From: M3007 sp044347755
GTDB taxonomy: Bacteria; Bacteroidota; Bacteroidia; Chitinophagales; Saprospiraceae
Direction: 5' to 3'
Length of the DNA: 64,000 nt
Assembly (NCBI GenBank): GCA_044347755.1
Contig: JBIKUE010000014.1
Span: forward strand, 1-64,000
The notes beneath the pieces were generated by a model. That model saw only the letters and a list, made by a program, of their open reading frames with translations. It searched no databases and had not been told where the DNA came from. Positions 1 to 8,779 of this stretch are shown in pieces. The stretch's first letter is position 1, and each line of letters opens with the position of its first letter. Both the position numbers and the translations under genes were made by a program.

Positions 1-658
1 CAGATAACTGTGTGAACTGGTCATTCACGTCCCAAACCCTCAACATAGCGTCCCGGCCACCACTCACCAGATACTGCTCATCTGGAGAAAACGCGAGGGA
101 AAACACAGAGCTCGTATGTGCAGCGTGGATGGTATGCCGGATAGCCAGGGTACTTTCCTCCAAAATATAGATGTTGTGATCGCTTGCTCCAATGGCAAGA
201 AGACCTCGCTTGGGAGCATGTGCGATGCAGCGCAACGACACGTGAGCAAGTTGCAAACTTTCCAGACTCCGGGCCTCTGATGTAGACCAACGGGTCAGAA
301 AACCGTCTCCGCCGGCGCTAAAAACGGAGTCGCCGCAAACAATCAAATCAAAAATTCCTTTCTTATGGTGCTGCAAATTGCGGGTGTTCTCCGGATGTTC
401 CAGGTCTATCCAGTGAATGCCGCCGTTCATGTTACCAGCCACCAGTCGCGCTTTATTGGGGAGACTGCACAAAGCGAAAATCTGGGTATCCACCGTTGCC
501 ACTACCCGACCCATTTCCGGATCGTCCAGATGCCATTCCACGATCCAGCCATCTCCACCAGCTGTTAAAAAATGCCTCTGACTATGGCCTTGTGCCAAGG
601 TATAAATGGCAGCATTATGGCCAGTACAGGTGTGACGCTTTTGGATATGGATTGACAT
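1..658 (-). CDS. WD40 repeat protein, truncated by the window edge
   Basis: The minus-strand frame is open from an ATG at 658 to the window edge, giving 219 residues with the C-terminus missing. It holds at least three WD40-like blades, visible as LTAGGDGWIVEW, VFSAGGDGFLTRW and LVSGGRDAMLRVWD, each with the GD..(V/L)..W ending typical of the family. No signal peptide is visible, so it is probably a cytoplasmic beta-propeller used as a protein-binding scaffold; its partner is unknown. It starts only 11 bp after the stop of the small membrane protein gene at 670-900, so the two are probably co-transcribed from the promoter at 935-963. The family call is firm, the function is not. Confidence 0.85.
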   Translation of the reverse strand, partial: MSIHIQKRHTCTGHNAAIYTLAQGHSQRHFLTAGGDGWIVEWHLDDPEMGRVVATVDTQIFALCSLPNKARLVAGNMNGGIHWIDLEHPENTRNLQHHKKGIFDLIVCGDSVFSAGGDGFLTRWSTSEARSLESLQLAHVSLRCIAHAPKRGLLAIGASDHNIYILEESTLAIRHTIHAAHTSSVFSLAFSPDEQYLVSGGRDAMLRVWDVNDQFTQLS

Positions 659-669
659 GCAAGAGTGGA

Positions 670-900
670 TTAACCAGCAACAGGAAAGATCTGTGCCATG
701 GCATAGGCAAAGATGGCAAATAGTACACTGCCAATCAACATGCCAAGTGCAGTAGCACGATCATCGCCGGTTTTCAGCATGAAAAATCCGGCTGCTACGC
801 CACCAACAGCGAGCAGGTACCAGGGAATGAAGTATTGAAGTCCTGCGGCAACCGCAAAAACCAAAGCGGTGCGTATCAGAATGGGTAAAATGGATTTCAT
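670..900 (-). CDS. Small integral membrane protein (76 aa)
   Basis: A 76-residue protein starting MKSILPILIR with about three hydrophobic segments (roughly residues 5-22, 26-42 and 52-72) separated by a short charged loop (KTGDDRAT). I do not recognise the family. A longer reading back to 963 is possible, but the -7 element of the apparent promoter lies at 935-942, inside that extension, so the ATG at 898-900 is the better start. The gene sits directly upstream of the WD40 gene with an 11-bp gap and is divergent from the THX gene. It is probably an inner-membrane protein of unknown role. Confidence 0.7.
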   Translation of the reverse strand: MKSILPILIRTALVFAVAAGLQYFIPWYLLAVGGVAAGFFMLKTGDDRATALGMLIGSVLFAIFAYAMAQIFPVAG

Positions 901-934
901 GTTTGTAAAAACTGTTTTTGTCGGTAGTTTGGAA

Positions 935-963
935 CAAAGGTAAATCGTGCTTGCCACTTCCAA
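935..963 (-). promoter_or_regulatory. Minus-strand Bacteroidota promoter for the small membrane protein and WD40 genes
   Basis: Read on the minus strand there is a TTG at 963-961, an 18-bp spacer and TACCTTTG at 942-935. This matches the Bacteroidota sigma pattern TTTG / TAnnTTTG. It lies about 35 bp before the ATG at 900 and decides that start. Confidence 0.6.
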
Positions 964-979
964 TATAACACAGGAAGAC

Positions 980-1009
980 TTGTAAGTTTCATTGAATCAC
1001 GTACATTTG
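980..1009 (+). promoter_or_regulatory. Bacteroidota promoter for the THX gene
   Basis: TTG at 980-982 and TACATTTG at 1002-1009 are separated by 19 bp, matching the Bacteroidota -33/-7 consensus. The ATG of the ribosomal protein gene follows at 1044. It lies back to back with the minus-strand promoter at 935-963. Confidence 0.6.
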
Positions 1010-1043
1010 CAGTTCAATTTTTCAACCACAACGCACCTTAAAC

Positions 1044-1154
1044 ATGGGCAAAGGAGATCACAGAACAAAGCTCGGCAAAATTCGCCGCGGCTCAAATGGC
1101 AAAAGCCGCCCAAATCCACGCAAAGTTCGGGCTGCCATTAAAAAAGCAGCTTAA
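1044..1154 (+). CDS. 30S ribosomal protein THX
   Basis: A 36-residue, very basic protein beginning MGKGDHRTKLGKIRRGSNGK and ending AIKKAA. This is the form of small-subunit protein THX found in Bacteroidota and Thermus, which sits in the head of the 30S subunit and stabilises 16S rRNA. The ORF is short but has its own promoter (980-1009) and a strong terminator (1171-1210), so it is a monocistronic gene. No Shine-Dalgarno sequence precedes the ATG; the leader is A/C-rich, which is usual for this phylum. The identification rests on the conserved GKGDxRTxxGKxxxGSxGKxRP pattern. Confidence 0.9.
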   Translation: MGKGDHRTKLGKIRRGSNGKSRPNPRKVRAAIKKAA

Positions 1155-1170
1155 TGGGTTTAAAGCATAA

Positions 1171-1210
1171 ATGAGTCATCCCCGCACTTTGGAGATGACT
1201 CATTTTGTTT
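1171..1210 (+). terminator. Terminator after the THX gene
   Basis: Inverted repeat ATGAGTCATC (1171-1180) with GATGACTCAT (1193-1202), followed by TTTTGTTT. It lies 16 bp after the THX stop codon. Confidence 0.75.
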
Positions 1211-1352
1211 ATAGCTTTGTGCAGCAGACCTCGGCAGAGGTCTAGAATACTTTTTTGATCAAATAAACAGGAGCAACCCTGAAAATTTGGGGTGACTCAT
1301 GTTTATTACAGGCAAACCCCACATCTTTTATTCAACGATTGTACAGCAAATC

Positions 1353-1778
1353 ATGATGAAATCAGTTTTCACCTCTGTATTGCTTCTGTGCTTTGCCGGA
1401 ATGCTCCAGGCTCAATCCATCATCGGAACCTGGAAAACGGTTGATGATGAAACCAAAGAAGCTAAAAGTCACCTTCAGCTTTTTATGGGTGATGGTAAGA
1501 TGTATGGTAAGGTAACGAAATTACTAAAATCTGCGCCAGACAGGCTATGCGATAAATGCCCGGGAGAACGCAAAAATCAACCTGTTATGGGGATGATTTT
1601 GGTAGTGGATATGAAGGATAAAGGTGGTTATTTCCAGGGAGGTTCCATTCTGGATCCCGAGAAAGGCAAATGGTATGAATGTAAAATGTGGCTTAAAGAA
1701 GGCGACCCCAATGTGCTTGTGGTTCGCGGATATTTGGGGCCATTTTATCGCACCCAATACTGGTATCGGGTGAACTAA
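1353..1778 (+). CDS. DUF2147 domain secreted protein
   Basis: A 141-residue protein with a Sec signal peptide (MMKSVFTSVLLLCFAGMLQA, cleavage near AQ-S) followed by a DUF2147 domain. The family pattern is visible as IIGTWKTVDDETKE near the start, CDKCPGERK in the middle and YLGPFYRTQYWYRV at the end. DUF2147 proteins are small periplasmic or secreted beta-rich proteins of unknown biochemical role, common in Bacteroidota and Proteobacteria. The frame stays open to 1299, but the extra residues are not signal-like, so I place the start at 1353 (or 1356). It stands alone between the THX terminator and tRNA-Gln. Confidence 0.85.
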   Translation: MMKSVFTSVLLLCFAGMLQAQSIIGTWKTVDDETKEAKSHLQLFMGDGKMYGKVTKLLKSAPDRLCDKCPGERKNQPVMGMILVVDMKDKGGYFQGGSILDPEKGKWYECKMWLKEGDPNVLVVRGYLGPFYRTQYWYRVN

Positions 1779-1856
1779 GGTTGCCAGGTTACAGTTTTCC
1801 TTTACTTGAGATCACACTTGTGAAGGAGAAAATTTTGGATTTTTTTTTCATACTCC

Positions 1857-1887
1857 TTGCACACAATTAAAAGTCGCTGTATTTTTG
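1857..1887 (+). promoter_or_regulatory. Promoter of tRNA-Gln
   Basis: TTG at 1857-1859 and TATTTTTG at 1880-1887 with a 20-bp spacer fit the Bacteroidota -33/-7 consensus. The tRNA begins 17 bp downstream. Confidence 0.65.
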
Positions 1888-1904
1888 CCGCGCTTTTAAA
1901 GCAT

Positions 1905-1975
1905 TGGGTCATGGTGTAATGGTAACACAGCAGATTTTGGTTCTGTTTTTCAGGGTTCGAGTCCTTGTGACCCAA
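1905..1975 (+). tRNA. tRNA-Gln (anticodon TTG)
   Basis: A complete cloverleaf can be drawn. The acceptor stem is TGGGTCA (1905-1911) with TGACCCA (1968-1974). The D arm is GTGT..ACAC. The anticodon stem GCAGA/TCTGT carries the loop TTTTGGT, whose anticodon is TTG. The T arm is CAGGG-TTCGAGT-CCTTG. The discriminator base is A at 1975 and CCA is not encoded. It has its own promoter and terminator. Confidence 0.93.
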
Positions 1976-1982
1976 CAAAAAA

Positions 1983-2016
1983 GCGGCAATGGTTCATCCA
2001 TTGTCGCTTTTTTTTA
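1983..2016 (+). terminator. Terminator after tRNA-Gln
   Basis: Stem GCGGCAATGG (1983-1992) with CCATTGTCGC (1998-2007), a TTCAT loop and a run of T residues. It begins 8 bp after the tRNA. Confidence 0.8.
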
Positions 2017-2038
2017 TGCACTTGTTTGGAAAGGGGTG

Positions 2039-2275
2039 CTATTCTTTGCTCTTTTTCCCCGCTTTCTTTCCCGCCTTTTTGGCCTCTTTAGCAGCCTGCT
2101 TTTGTGCTGCTTTTTCCTGACGCTTGGCCGCTTTTTTAGCCAGCATCTCGTCGTACTTTTTCAACTGTTCAAGCGATAGCGTTGCTTTGTGCGCGCGGAT
2201 TCGCTCTGCACGAAGGCGTTGGAGCTCCTCTTTCTTCGCGTTTTTTGCCGCTTGGATGTTACATCCCCCTAACGC
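2039..2275 (-). pseudogene. Start-less lysine/alanine-rich ORF with a lipobox-like ALGGC at its front edge
   Basis: The minus strand encodes 74 residues from a cysteine codon (2263-2261) to a TAG at 2041-2039. The product is rich in Lys, Ala, Glu and Gln, for example LEQLKKYDEMLAKKAAKRQE and KKAGKKAGKKSKE, and is probably helical. Just before the cysteine the frame reads A-L-G-G, so ALGGC resembles a lipoprotein lipobox. No ATG, GTG or TTG lies in frame upstream; the frame runs into the 3' end of the giant gene and stops near 2320. The first in-frame ATG would give only about 35 residues. I read it as the tail of a lipoprotein gene that lost its signal peptide, or as an assembly or sequencing artefact. 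The base composition and length of open frame argue against chance alone, but this is uncertain. Confidence 0.4.
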
Positions 2276-5200
2276 AGCACCGTTACATCTCCTTTGATAA
2301 GCACTTCCCTGCCATCAATCAGTTCAACTTTTGCCCACCAGATAAATACCGCCGGATTAACTGGTTCTCCTCTGTCGGTGCCATCCCAGCCAGCCTGGGG
2401 ATCATTCGGACGAATGTTTTGATTGGAAAACACCATAGAACCCCATCGGTCGAACACTTGCAGGTTGCGAATGATGGCGATCGACTCATCCCTGGCAAAC
2501 AGGGTAAACCGGGCGTTGTCTCCATCCGGATCGTCGGGTTTGATCACATTAGGGGCATAAATATCCACCTGACGATCTACCTGTATCAACGTCCGTGCAG
2601 ATGCCTTACAGCCTTCTTTGGTATAAATGGTTACTGTATAATAGGTACTGCGATAGGGTGCGCCTACGGGGTTTAGCAAGTCTTGTATGCTGTTCCCATC
2701 AAAAGTTAATCCATCTGAAGGCGTCCAAATAACGGTATCTATCAATGATACGGGGAAAGTTTGCGGAACAATGGCGCTTAAGGTCTGTTGGTCGCCCAAA
2801 GCTATCTGGAAAGTAGGTAGAATGTCTACTCCAGGAACAGGCGGCTCCGGAACCTGAATCGTTTCGGCAATTTCACAACCATTGGCATCCTGAATGGCCA
2901 GTTGGTAGTCGCCAGGTTGAAGTCCTCCAAGTGTCTCACTGGATTGGAAGGTTTGTCCACCGTCTATAGAATAAGCATATGGCCCAATTCCCCCATTTAC
3001 TTGTTCAACCATTACGGCGCCTGGTGTGCCATCACATAAAGGCGGATCAAGCAGAAATTGAAGGCCTACGGGGATGTTTTGCTCCTGGGCCACCGTTACC
3101 TGAGCATTGTTGGTACATCCGTTAACCGGATTGGTAACGCTTAACTGATAAATACCGGGCAGGTCAATAACCGGATTTAAGCTGCTTACACCGGATACGA
3201 AATGTCCTTGAACGGTGCTCCAACTGAATAATGCCTGCGCTGCGGTAGTTGCCTGTAACGGGAATTGCTCCACGGAACAGGTCAATACCAATGGCTGCTG
3301 AATTTGAACCGCCGGAATCTGAATGTCCTCGCTCACGGTGACAGTCATCGTAGCCGTACAGCCGTTTAAGGTGTTTACTGCCAGCATTTGATATAATCCC
3401 GGTGCATCTACGGTAGGAGTCAGTGTGTTGCTTCCCGAAACAATATTGCCGCCGCCTGAAGCGCTCCAGTTGATGGTAGGCGCAGCTCCCAATTGGGTTC
3501 CTGAGGCATATAATGGAATGCTGGTTTGAATACAATTGAGCATGGCAGGCGGGGTAATCAGGACAAGAGGAGCTTGCATATCCTCTGTTACCAGCACTAC
3601 ATCCGTTTGTGTGCAGCCATTCAATGTGTTTATTACCGTGAGTGAATAGGTTCCCGTTGCCGCAATAGTTGGGTTAAGGGTACCAATTCCGGTTTGAATT
3701 TGACCATCCAGGGTGGTCCATTGATATAGGAATTCCCCGCCCTGACTGGATCCTGTACCATTCAGCTGACTTGTAGGGGTGTCACAATCAAGTACCACAG
3801 AAGCCCCGGCTTCAGCTGTTGGTAACTGTATGTTTTGATTCACTGAAACGGTTGCGCTTTCACTGCATCCATTGATAAGACTGGTGATCGTTAGGGTATA
3901 ATCACCCGGGGCATCTACCACCGGATTATTAGGGTTTTGTAATGTAACAAAATGACCACCAGGACTACTGGTCCACTGATATTGATATTGATTACCAATA
4001 GAACAGGCAGTAGCGTTAATCGTTACCGTAGATTGACTACAGGTAAGTTGCGGAGGACTCTCCAATAGAACCAGCGGCGGTGTAATGTCCTGGAATATGG
4101 TTACCTGATTCGTGCCGGTACATCCATTGGCAGCATCTGTTACAGTCAGGTTATAATCCCCCGGGGCATTAATCAGGGGATTAGCCGATTGCTGACCGGA
4201 AACAATTTGTCCGTTGGTTGTTGTCCACTGGAAGTTTAGATTGGGAGATGAGGAAGAAAGGATATTTGCCTCTAATCCCAGGCTGGTTACCGAACAGGTT
4301 AACAGGCCTCCTGTGCCGGCATCTACAACCGGCGCCTGAATGTTTTGTAAAACAGCAACTGTTGCCGTTTGTGTGCAAAGATTGGTAAGGTTCGTCACCG
4401 TAAGCTGGTAATTCCCGGGTGCGGTAATCAAAGGGGTAAAAGAATTCGCACCGTTGGAAATATTCCCGTTTTGAGTAGACCAGGCATAGGTGAATTCCGG
4501 TCCGGTGCTGGTTCCGGTGGCATTCAACAAGGTTGAACCTGTGAGGCAGGTCAGCACAGTTGGAGGCTGAATGGTAGCAACCGGGCCGTCTGCATTTTCA
4601 GTAATAATAGCGGTACTGGTGGCGGTACAGCCATTTTGGGTATTGCTCACCAGTAATTGATAGGTTCCGGGAGCATCAATAGTGGGTGAAAGCGTGTTCT
4701 GTCCGGAAAGAATATTGCCATCCAAAGTGGACCAGAGATAAGTGAACAGGCTCCCCGTGCTCCCGCTTCCCAGCATTTGGTAAGTGTTTGTTGCGCAGGT
4801 AAGAACCGTTCCCGGTCCTGCACTGGCGGTAGGAGGTGTGAAGTCTGCTGACACGACTGCTACATCTGAAGCGGTACATCCATTTTGGGTATTTGTAATC
4901 AAGACTTGATAACTACCGGCCTGATCAACCAGGATGGTTGGCGAATTGCCCCCCGAAAGGATATTGCCTCCCTGAGTACTCCACTGAATACTGTAACCGG
5001 CTCCGCTTGGATTGATACTGCTACCCAGACTGATGGCCGGGGTAGTGCAATGAACAATGCCGTCAGGGCCAGCGTTCACAGCCGGCGACTGAATATCCTG
5101 TGAAACGGTTATCGTCTCCTGGTCCGTACATCCATTATCCAGGTTCGTTATAGTAAGCTGGAAAACACCGGGCTGATCCACCACGGCCTGCAAAGTCCCC

Positions 5201-7839
5201 TGGCCGGATACAATGTTTCCGGTCCATTGATATACTAAATTACCGGTGTTGGTAGAAGAAGAACCATCCAAAATGGTTTGAACAAGCTGGCAATTAAGGA
5301 TCTGCGGCTGGGCGATAACAACCGAAGGCGCATTAGCGTCCTGGAGGATGTTTACAGATGAAACAGCAGTGCAACCGTTCCTCTGGTCGGTTACCAATAA
5401 CTGATACGTTCCACTTTGATTCACCAATGGATTAAGCGTCTGCTCGCCGGAAACAATAGTCCCATCCGTTGAGCTCCATTGATATAAATAGGCAGAGCCG
5501 GTAGACGAGCCGCTTCCATCCAGGACGGTTGTTGGCTGCGTACAGTTCAATGTTTGTGCAATGCCTGCGTCTGATAGGGGAGGAATCGTGTTTTCCGGAA
5601 CATTGACAGCCAGGGTTGCGGTACAATTATTCAAGGTATTCACCAGCGTTAAGAGATAAGCGCCTGGAGCATCTACCTGAGGTGTTAAGCCGGTTTGTCC
5701 GTTGAGTATATTTCCATTGACTGTACTCCATTGGTATTGATATCCTGGTCCTGAAGAGGATGAACTGGCGTCAATGATTACGGCATTTATGTTGCAGGAG
5801 AGCGTGTCTGGAGGCAAGGCCGTAACCACTGGAATGTTGACATCTGCAGATACGGTAACAACGGCGGTCCCGGTACATCCATTGGCCGTGTTGGTCACTT
5901 GCAATTGATAGGTACCAACCGAAGCAGCACTACTTATTGATGTATTAGTGGGTCCATTAAGCAGTCCATCGCTGGTTGACCACTGATATTGGAAGCTTGA
6001 GCCGGATGAACTTGCGGAGCCATCTAACGGAACAATACCCTGTAAGCAGGTGATGATTGGAGGCGTTTCAATTTGCGCATCCGGAGAGAGAATGTCCTCT
6101 CCAATGGTTACGCTTGATGTACTGGTACAGCCGTTAATGGCTTGGGTGACCGTCAATAGGTAAGTACCTGGTTGGTTTATCTCGGGCGACCAGCCATTTT
6201 GGCCGGAAAGAATATTTCCGTCTGATGTAAACCAAGAGGGCAACAAGTCTGGATCACCAGGGCTGGGCAATGGGCCTATATTGACCTGAATGAGGCTGCA
6301 AGTCAGGGAGTCTGGCAAACCCGCATCAGCAGGAGGAGGTACGATGTCCTGGCTCAGTTGGATGGTATCCCCGGCAATGCAACCGGTACTGTCGTTCCGG
6401 ATACTCAAAAAATAGCTTCCCGGCGCATCGGCAACCGGGTGAAGCGTACTGTCGCCGGAAACAAAATGGCCGTCGGGGGTGAACCATTGAAAAGAGAATC
6501 CGGGGCCGGCACTGGAGCTGTCTGCGTTTATACTGGTTTGGTTGACCAGGCAATTCAGTACACCCGGCGGAGCAATGGTGGCAACGGGTGTTGCGGCAAA
6601 AGCCATGGTATCCGTTGAAACAGCACTGCAAATGCCCGGGCCACTAACGGTTACCGCATAGATGCCGGGCTGTACCACCTGAACAGACTGTGAGGTTTGC
6701 CCGGACGACCATAAATATTGCGGGAAACTGCCGCCTGCGACGGACAAAACCGCAGTGTCGCCGGGACATAAAGGAGATGACACTACCTGTATTACTGGAG
6801 GAAGTAATGGGGTAATGGTGGTGCTGGAGGTGCCGGTACATCCATTGGAGTTGGTTACCGTTACCGTGTAGGTGCCAGCTTGCTGTACGATATTGGATAT
6901 GCCACTTACATTATTCGACCATACATACTGATTGAATCCGCCTAATACACGCAGTGTATCTGATTGTCCGGGGCATAGGGTAGGACTGGAGACAGAGATA
7001 CTAAAAGGGTCTACTCCTCCTGATTGTACGCTGTAGGAATTAGTACCAGTACATCCGTATATATCGGTAGCGGTTACCTGATAGGTTCCTGGTTCAAAAA
7101 TGGTAATAGGGGAAGTCGTTTCGCCGTTTTCCCATTCAAAGTAGGTATATAATGCCGGGGTGAGGAGCGATAATTGAGCGGTGTCTCCTTCAGGACACAT
7201 TCGAACCGGCCCGGCAATGCCCGGGTTGAAAATAACAGGCTCAGCGATCGTAACCTGATCTGAGGAGGTGCATCCATAGGTGTCGGTTACTGTTATGCCA
7301 TAGGTGCCTGCCTGGCTCACCGGGTAGGACTCAAAGTCGCCATTTGGGTTGGGAGGGCTCCAGGTGAGTGTTTCAAAGTGTGAATAATAATTGAGATTAG
7401 CCTGTATCTCCACGAATCCCTCTCCCGGACAGATAGCTGCGGGTGCCGTCAAATCCACCGGCCCTTCAAAAAATGGCAGATCCAGGGTAGTTCCTGTTTC
7501 CCAATGATATTCCTCGCAAGTAGTGCCGGCAGGATCCCAACTCCAGGTGCCCGGTGGTACAACCGATATTTTGTGGGCTTGTTGTCCGGTTGACCAGTTT
7601 GCAACCACAGGTTGCAAAACGGCTGTCCATGTCCAATAAACATAGGCTGAAATGGTAATTTCCTGGGTCAGGCAGTTGGTGTCCAGGCGTACCTGAGCCT
7701 TGCAGTGGCCCCGGAGCTGACTTAAGGAATCGGGATCAGTAGGATTGCCCGGGGGGGCATCATTTTCAGCCATTACGCCGAGTGATTTCCAAAGAAAAAT
7801 AAAGGCAATCAGGATGAATTTAGTGTAGTGCTTGATCAT
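2269..7839 (-). CDS. Giant T9SS type B secreted protein with about 14 Ig-like repeats
   Basis: A 1856-residue secreted protein. Residues 1-24 are a Sec signal peptide (MIKHYTKFILIAFIFLWKSL..VMA). After a unique region there are four shorter Ig-like units of about 70 residues (each with CPG/CPE near the front and GTY.VTVT..GC at the end). About 14 units of roughly 83 residues follow, with the pattern LTC...LDGSGSS.G..YQWST..GNI.SG..TL.P.VDAPGTYQL.VTN..NGCTA. One SprB-like unit (ending DANGCEIAETIQVPEPP) comes next. The end is a gliding-motility-associated C-terminal domain: IYAPNVIKPDDPDGDN, LQVFDRWGSMVFSNQN, AGWDGTDRGEPVNPAVFIWW and a terminal KGDVTVLR. That domain is the type B sorting signal for T9SS export to the cell surface. 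Each repeat has a conserved cysteine pair. The role is probably adhesion or surface structure, as inferred from the architecture. Confidence 0.92.
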   Translation of the reverse strand: MIKHYTKFILIAFIFLWKSLGVMAENDAPPGNPTDPDSLSQLRGHCKAQVRLDTNCLTQEITISAYVYWTWTAVLQPVVANWSTGQQAHKISVVPPGTWSWDPAGTTCEEYHWETGTTLDLPFFEGPVDLTAPAAICPGEGFVEIQANLNYYSHFETLTWSPPNPNGDFESYPVSQAGTYGITVTDTYGCTSSDQVTIAEPVIFNPGIAGPVRMCPEGDTAQLSLLTPALYTYFEWENGETTSPITIFEPGTYQVTATDIYGCTGTNSYSVQSGGVDPFSISVSSPTLCPGQSDTLRVLGGFNQYVWSNNVSGISNIVQQAGTYTVTVTNSNGCTGTSSTTITPLLPPVIQVVSSPLCPGDTAVLSVAGGSFPQYLWSSGQTSQSVQVVQPGIYAVTVSGPGICSAVSTDTMAFAATPVATIAPPGVLNCLVNQTSINADSSSAGPGFSFQWFTPDGHFVSGDSTLHPVADAPGSYFLSIRNDSTGCIAGDTIQLSQDIVPPPADAGLPDSLTCSLIQVNIGPLPSPGDPDLLPSWFTSDGNILSGQNGWSPEINQPGTYLLTVTQAINGCTSTSSVTIGEDILSPDAQIETPPIITCLQGIVPLDGSASSSGSSFQYQWSTSDGLLNGPTNTSISSAASVGTYQLQVTNTANGCTGTAVVTVSADVNIPVVTALPPDTLSCNINAVIIDASSSSSGPGYQYQWSTVNGNILNGQTGLTPQVDAPGAYLLTLVNTLNNCTATLAVNVPENTIPPLSDAGIAQTLNCTQPTTVLDGSGSSTGSAYLYQWSSTDGTIVSGEQTLNPLVNQSGTYQLLVTDQRNGCTAVSSVNILQDANAPSVVIAQPQILNCQLVQTILDGSSSTNTGNLVYQWTGNIVSGQGTLQAVVDQPGVFQLTITNLDNGCTDQETITVSQDIQSPAVNAGPDGIVHCTTPAISLGSSINPSGAGYSIQWSTQGGNILSGGNSPTILVDQAGSYQVLITNTQNGCTASDVAVVSADFTPPTASAGPGTVLTCATNTYQMLGSGSTGSLFTYLWSTLDGNILSGQNTLSPTIDAPGTYQLLVSNTQNGCTATSTAIITENADGPVATIQPPTVLTCLTGSTLLNATGTSTGPEFTYAWSTQNGNISNGANSFTPLITAPGNYQLTVTNLTNLCTQTATVAVLQNIQAPVVDAGTGGLLTCSVTSLGLEANILSSSSPNLNFQWTTTNGQIVSGQQSANPLINAPGDYNLTVTDAANGCTGTNQVTIFQDITPPLVLLESPPQLTCSQSTVTINATACSIGNQYQYQWTSSPGGHFVTLQNPNNPVVDAPGDYTLTITSLINGCSESATVSVNQNIQLPTAEAGASVVLDCDTPTSQLNGTGSSQGGEFLYQWTTLDGQIQTGIGTLNPTIAATGTYSLTVINTLNGCTQTDVVLVTEDMQAPLVLITPPAMLNCIQTSIPLYASGTQLGAAPTINWSASGGGNIVSGSNTLTPTVDAPGLYQMLAVNTLNGCTATMTVTVSEDIQIPAVQIQQPLVLTCSVEQFPLQATTAAQALFSWSTVQGHFVSGVSSLNPVIDLPGIYQLSVTNPVNGCTNNAQVTVAQEQNIPVGLQFLLDPPLCDGTPGAVMVEQVNGGIGPYAYSIDGGQTFQSSETLGGLQPGDYQLAIQDANGCEIAETIQVPEPPVPGVDILPTFQIALGDQQTLSAIVPQTFPVSLIDTVIWTPSDGLTFDGNSIQDLLNPVGAPYRSTYYTVTIYTKEGCKASARTLIQVDRQVDIYAPNVIKPDDPDGDNARFTLFARDESIAIIRNLQVFDRWGSMVFSNQNIRPNDPQAGWDGTDRGEPVNPAVFIWWAKVELIDGREVLIKGDVTVLR

Positions 7840-7871
7840 GCTTCATGGAAATACAGGTAAAGAAATAGCAA

Positions 7872-7907
7872 GGCTGTATCTCTTTCACGTTAGCGATGGA
7901 TACAGCC
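7872..7907 (-). promoter_or_regulatory. Leader hairpin upstream of the giant T9SS gene
   Basis: A perfect 9-bp stem, GGCTGTATC (7872-7880) with GATACAGCC (7899-7907) around an 18-base loop, lies about 35 bp upstream of the ATG at 7839. It has no T-run, so it is more likely a leader structure than a terminator. Its function is unknown. Confidence 0.35.
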
Positions 7908-8062
7908 CTGCCCAGGGATTACTACAAATTCAAAATGCGAGGATTATTAGTGGCCAAATTTAGCATGTTTATCAAACATTTTGTCAAATAATTATTCTCA
8001 AGGGAGAAAAGTGTTTACAGTTGGATGGATATCATAAGTAATATTGAGCTATATCATTGGTT

Positions 8063-8088
8063 TTTGCGTAAAAACAGGCTTACTTTCG
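8063..8088 (+). promoter_or_regulatory. Possible promoter of the 8105 lipoprotein gene
   Basis: TTTG at 8063-8066 is followed after 14 bp by TACTTTCG (8081-8088), a near match to TAnnTTTG. The start codon is 17 bp further on. The spacing is shorter than usual, so this is tentative. Confidence 0.4.
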
Positions 8089-8104
8089 GAAAAACATACA
8101 TAAG

Positions 8105-8779
8105 ATGAAACAATGTTATTGGTTGGTTTTTGTAGTTCCTTTTTTGTTGACATGCAAAAAAGTAGAGGAGGAATCTATTCCATTCCGTGCATCGGGCTAT
8201 TTGCTCGAGGCTGAGACTAACAAGCCTTTTCCTAACCGGACAATGAATGCAACTGATGGGTATTGGGGAGTTGGTGAAACGGTTTACGATCAGGTGATTA
8301 CAGATGAAAATGGCTTTTTTGAATTTAACTTTTCAACTAAATACTCTCAGCTAAATGAAGTAGTTGTTGAGTGCGCAGGTTTTCCCGGGAATCATCAGCG
8401 TTATGGCAGAGATCAGGATGGGAATTTTGTTGAATTGTCGAGGGATTTTGATCTTGAGGACGCTAAAATGGAAAACAATCAGGAGTATATCTTCTATTGC
8501 TTTCCCAAGGCATATTTTTATTTCAGTCTTCCGCCGCTTACTCAGGAACTAATGGGATATACTTTGGAAATCTATCAGGAAAGTTCGAAGGCTGATTATT
8601 TTACGTACTCCCTCGGTGATCCGGCGAGTGTATCGTATCTAACAAGTGTTCGGCCTCTTGAAGCCGCCAACAGGGCATTTGGAACCTTTACCCTAAGAAA
8701 CGGTGTGGTAATCAAAAGTGATACTTTTAATGTGTATTGTCCGCCAAACCTAACTACGGAGGTGTATCTGGACTTGTAA
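8105..8779 (+). CDS. Predicted lipoprotein with a carboxypeptidase-regulatory-like fold
   Basis: A 224-residue protein with a lipoprotein signal (MKQCYWLVFVVPFLLTC, lipobox LLTC-K at residue 17). The region SGYLLEAETNKPFPNRTM followed by ITDENGFFEFNF resembles the CarboxypepD_reg/transthyretin-like beta-sandwich, in which a short modifiable element is followed by a turn with D.NG.F.F. The rest (residues about 90-224) is beta-rich without motifs I recognise. It is probably attached to the outer or inner membrane by its lipid anchor. It stands alone with a weak promoter in front and a hairpin behind (8784-8808). The specific role is unknown. Confidence 0.75.
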   Translation: MKQCYWLVFVVPFLLTCKKVEEESIPFRASGYLLEAETNKPFPNRTMNATDGYWGVGETVYDQVITDENGFFEFNFSTKYSQLNEVVVECAGFPGNHQRYGRDQDGNFVELSRDFDLEDAKMENNQEYIFYCFPKAYFYFSLPPLTQELMGYTLEIYQESSKADYFTYSLGDPASVSYLTSVRPLEAANRAFGTFTLRNGVVIKSDTFNVYCPPNLTTEVYLDL

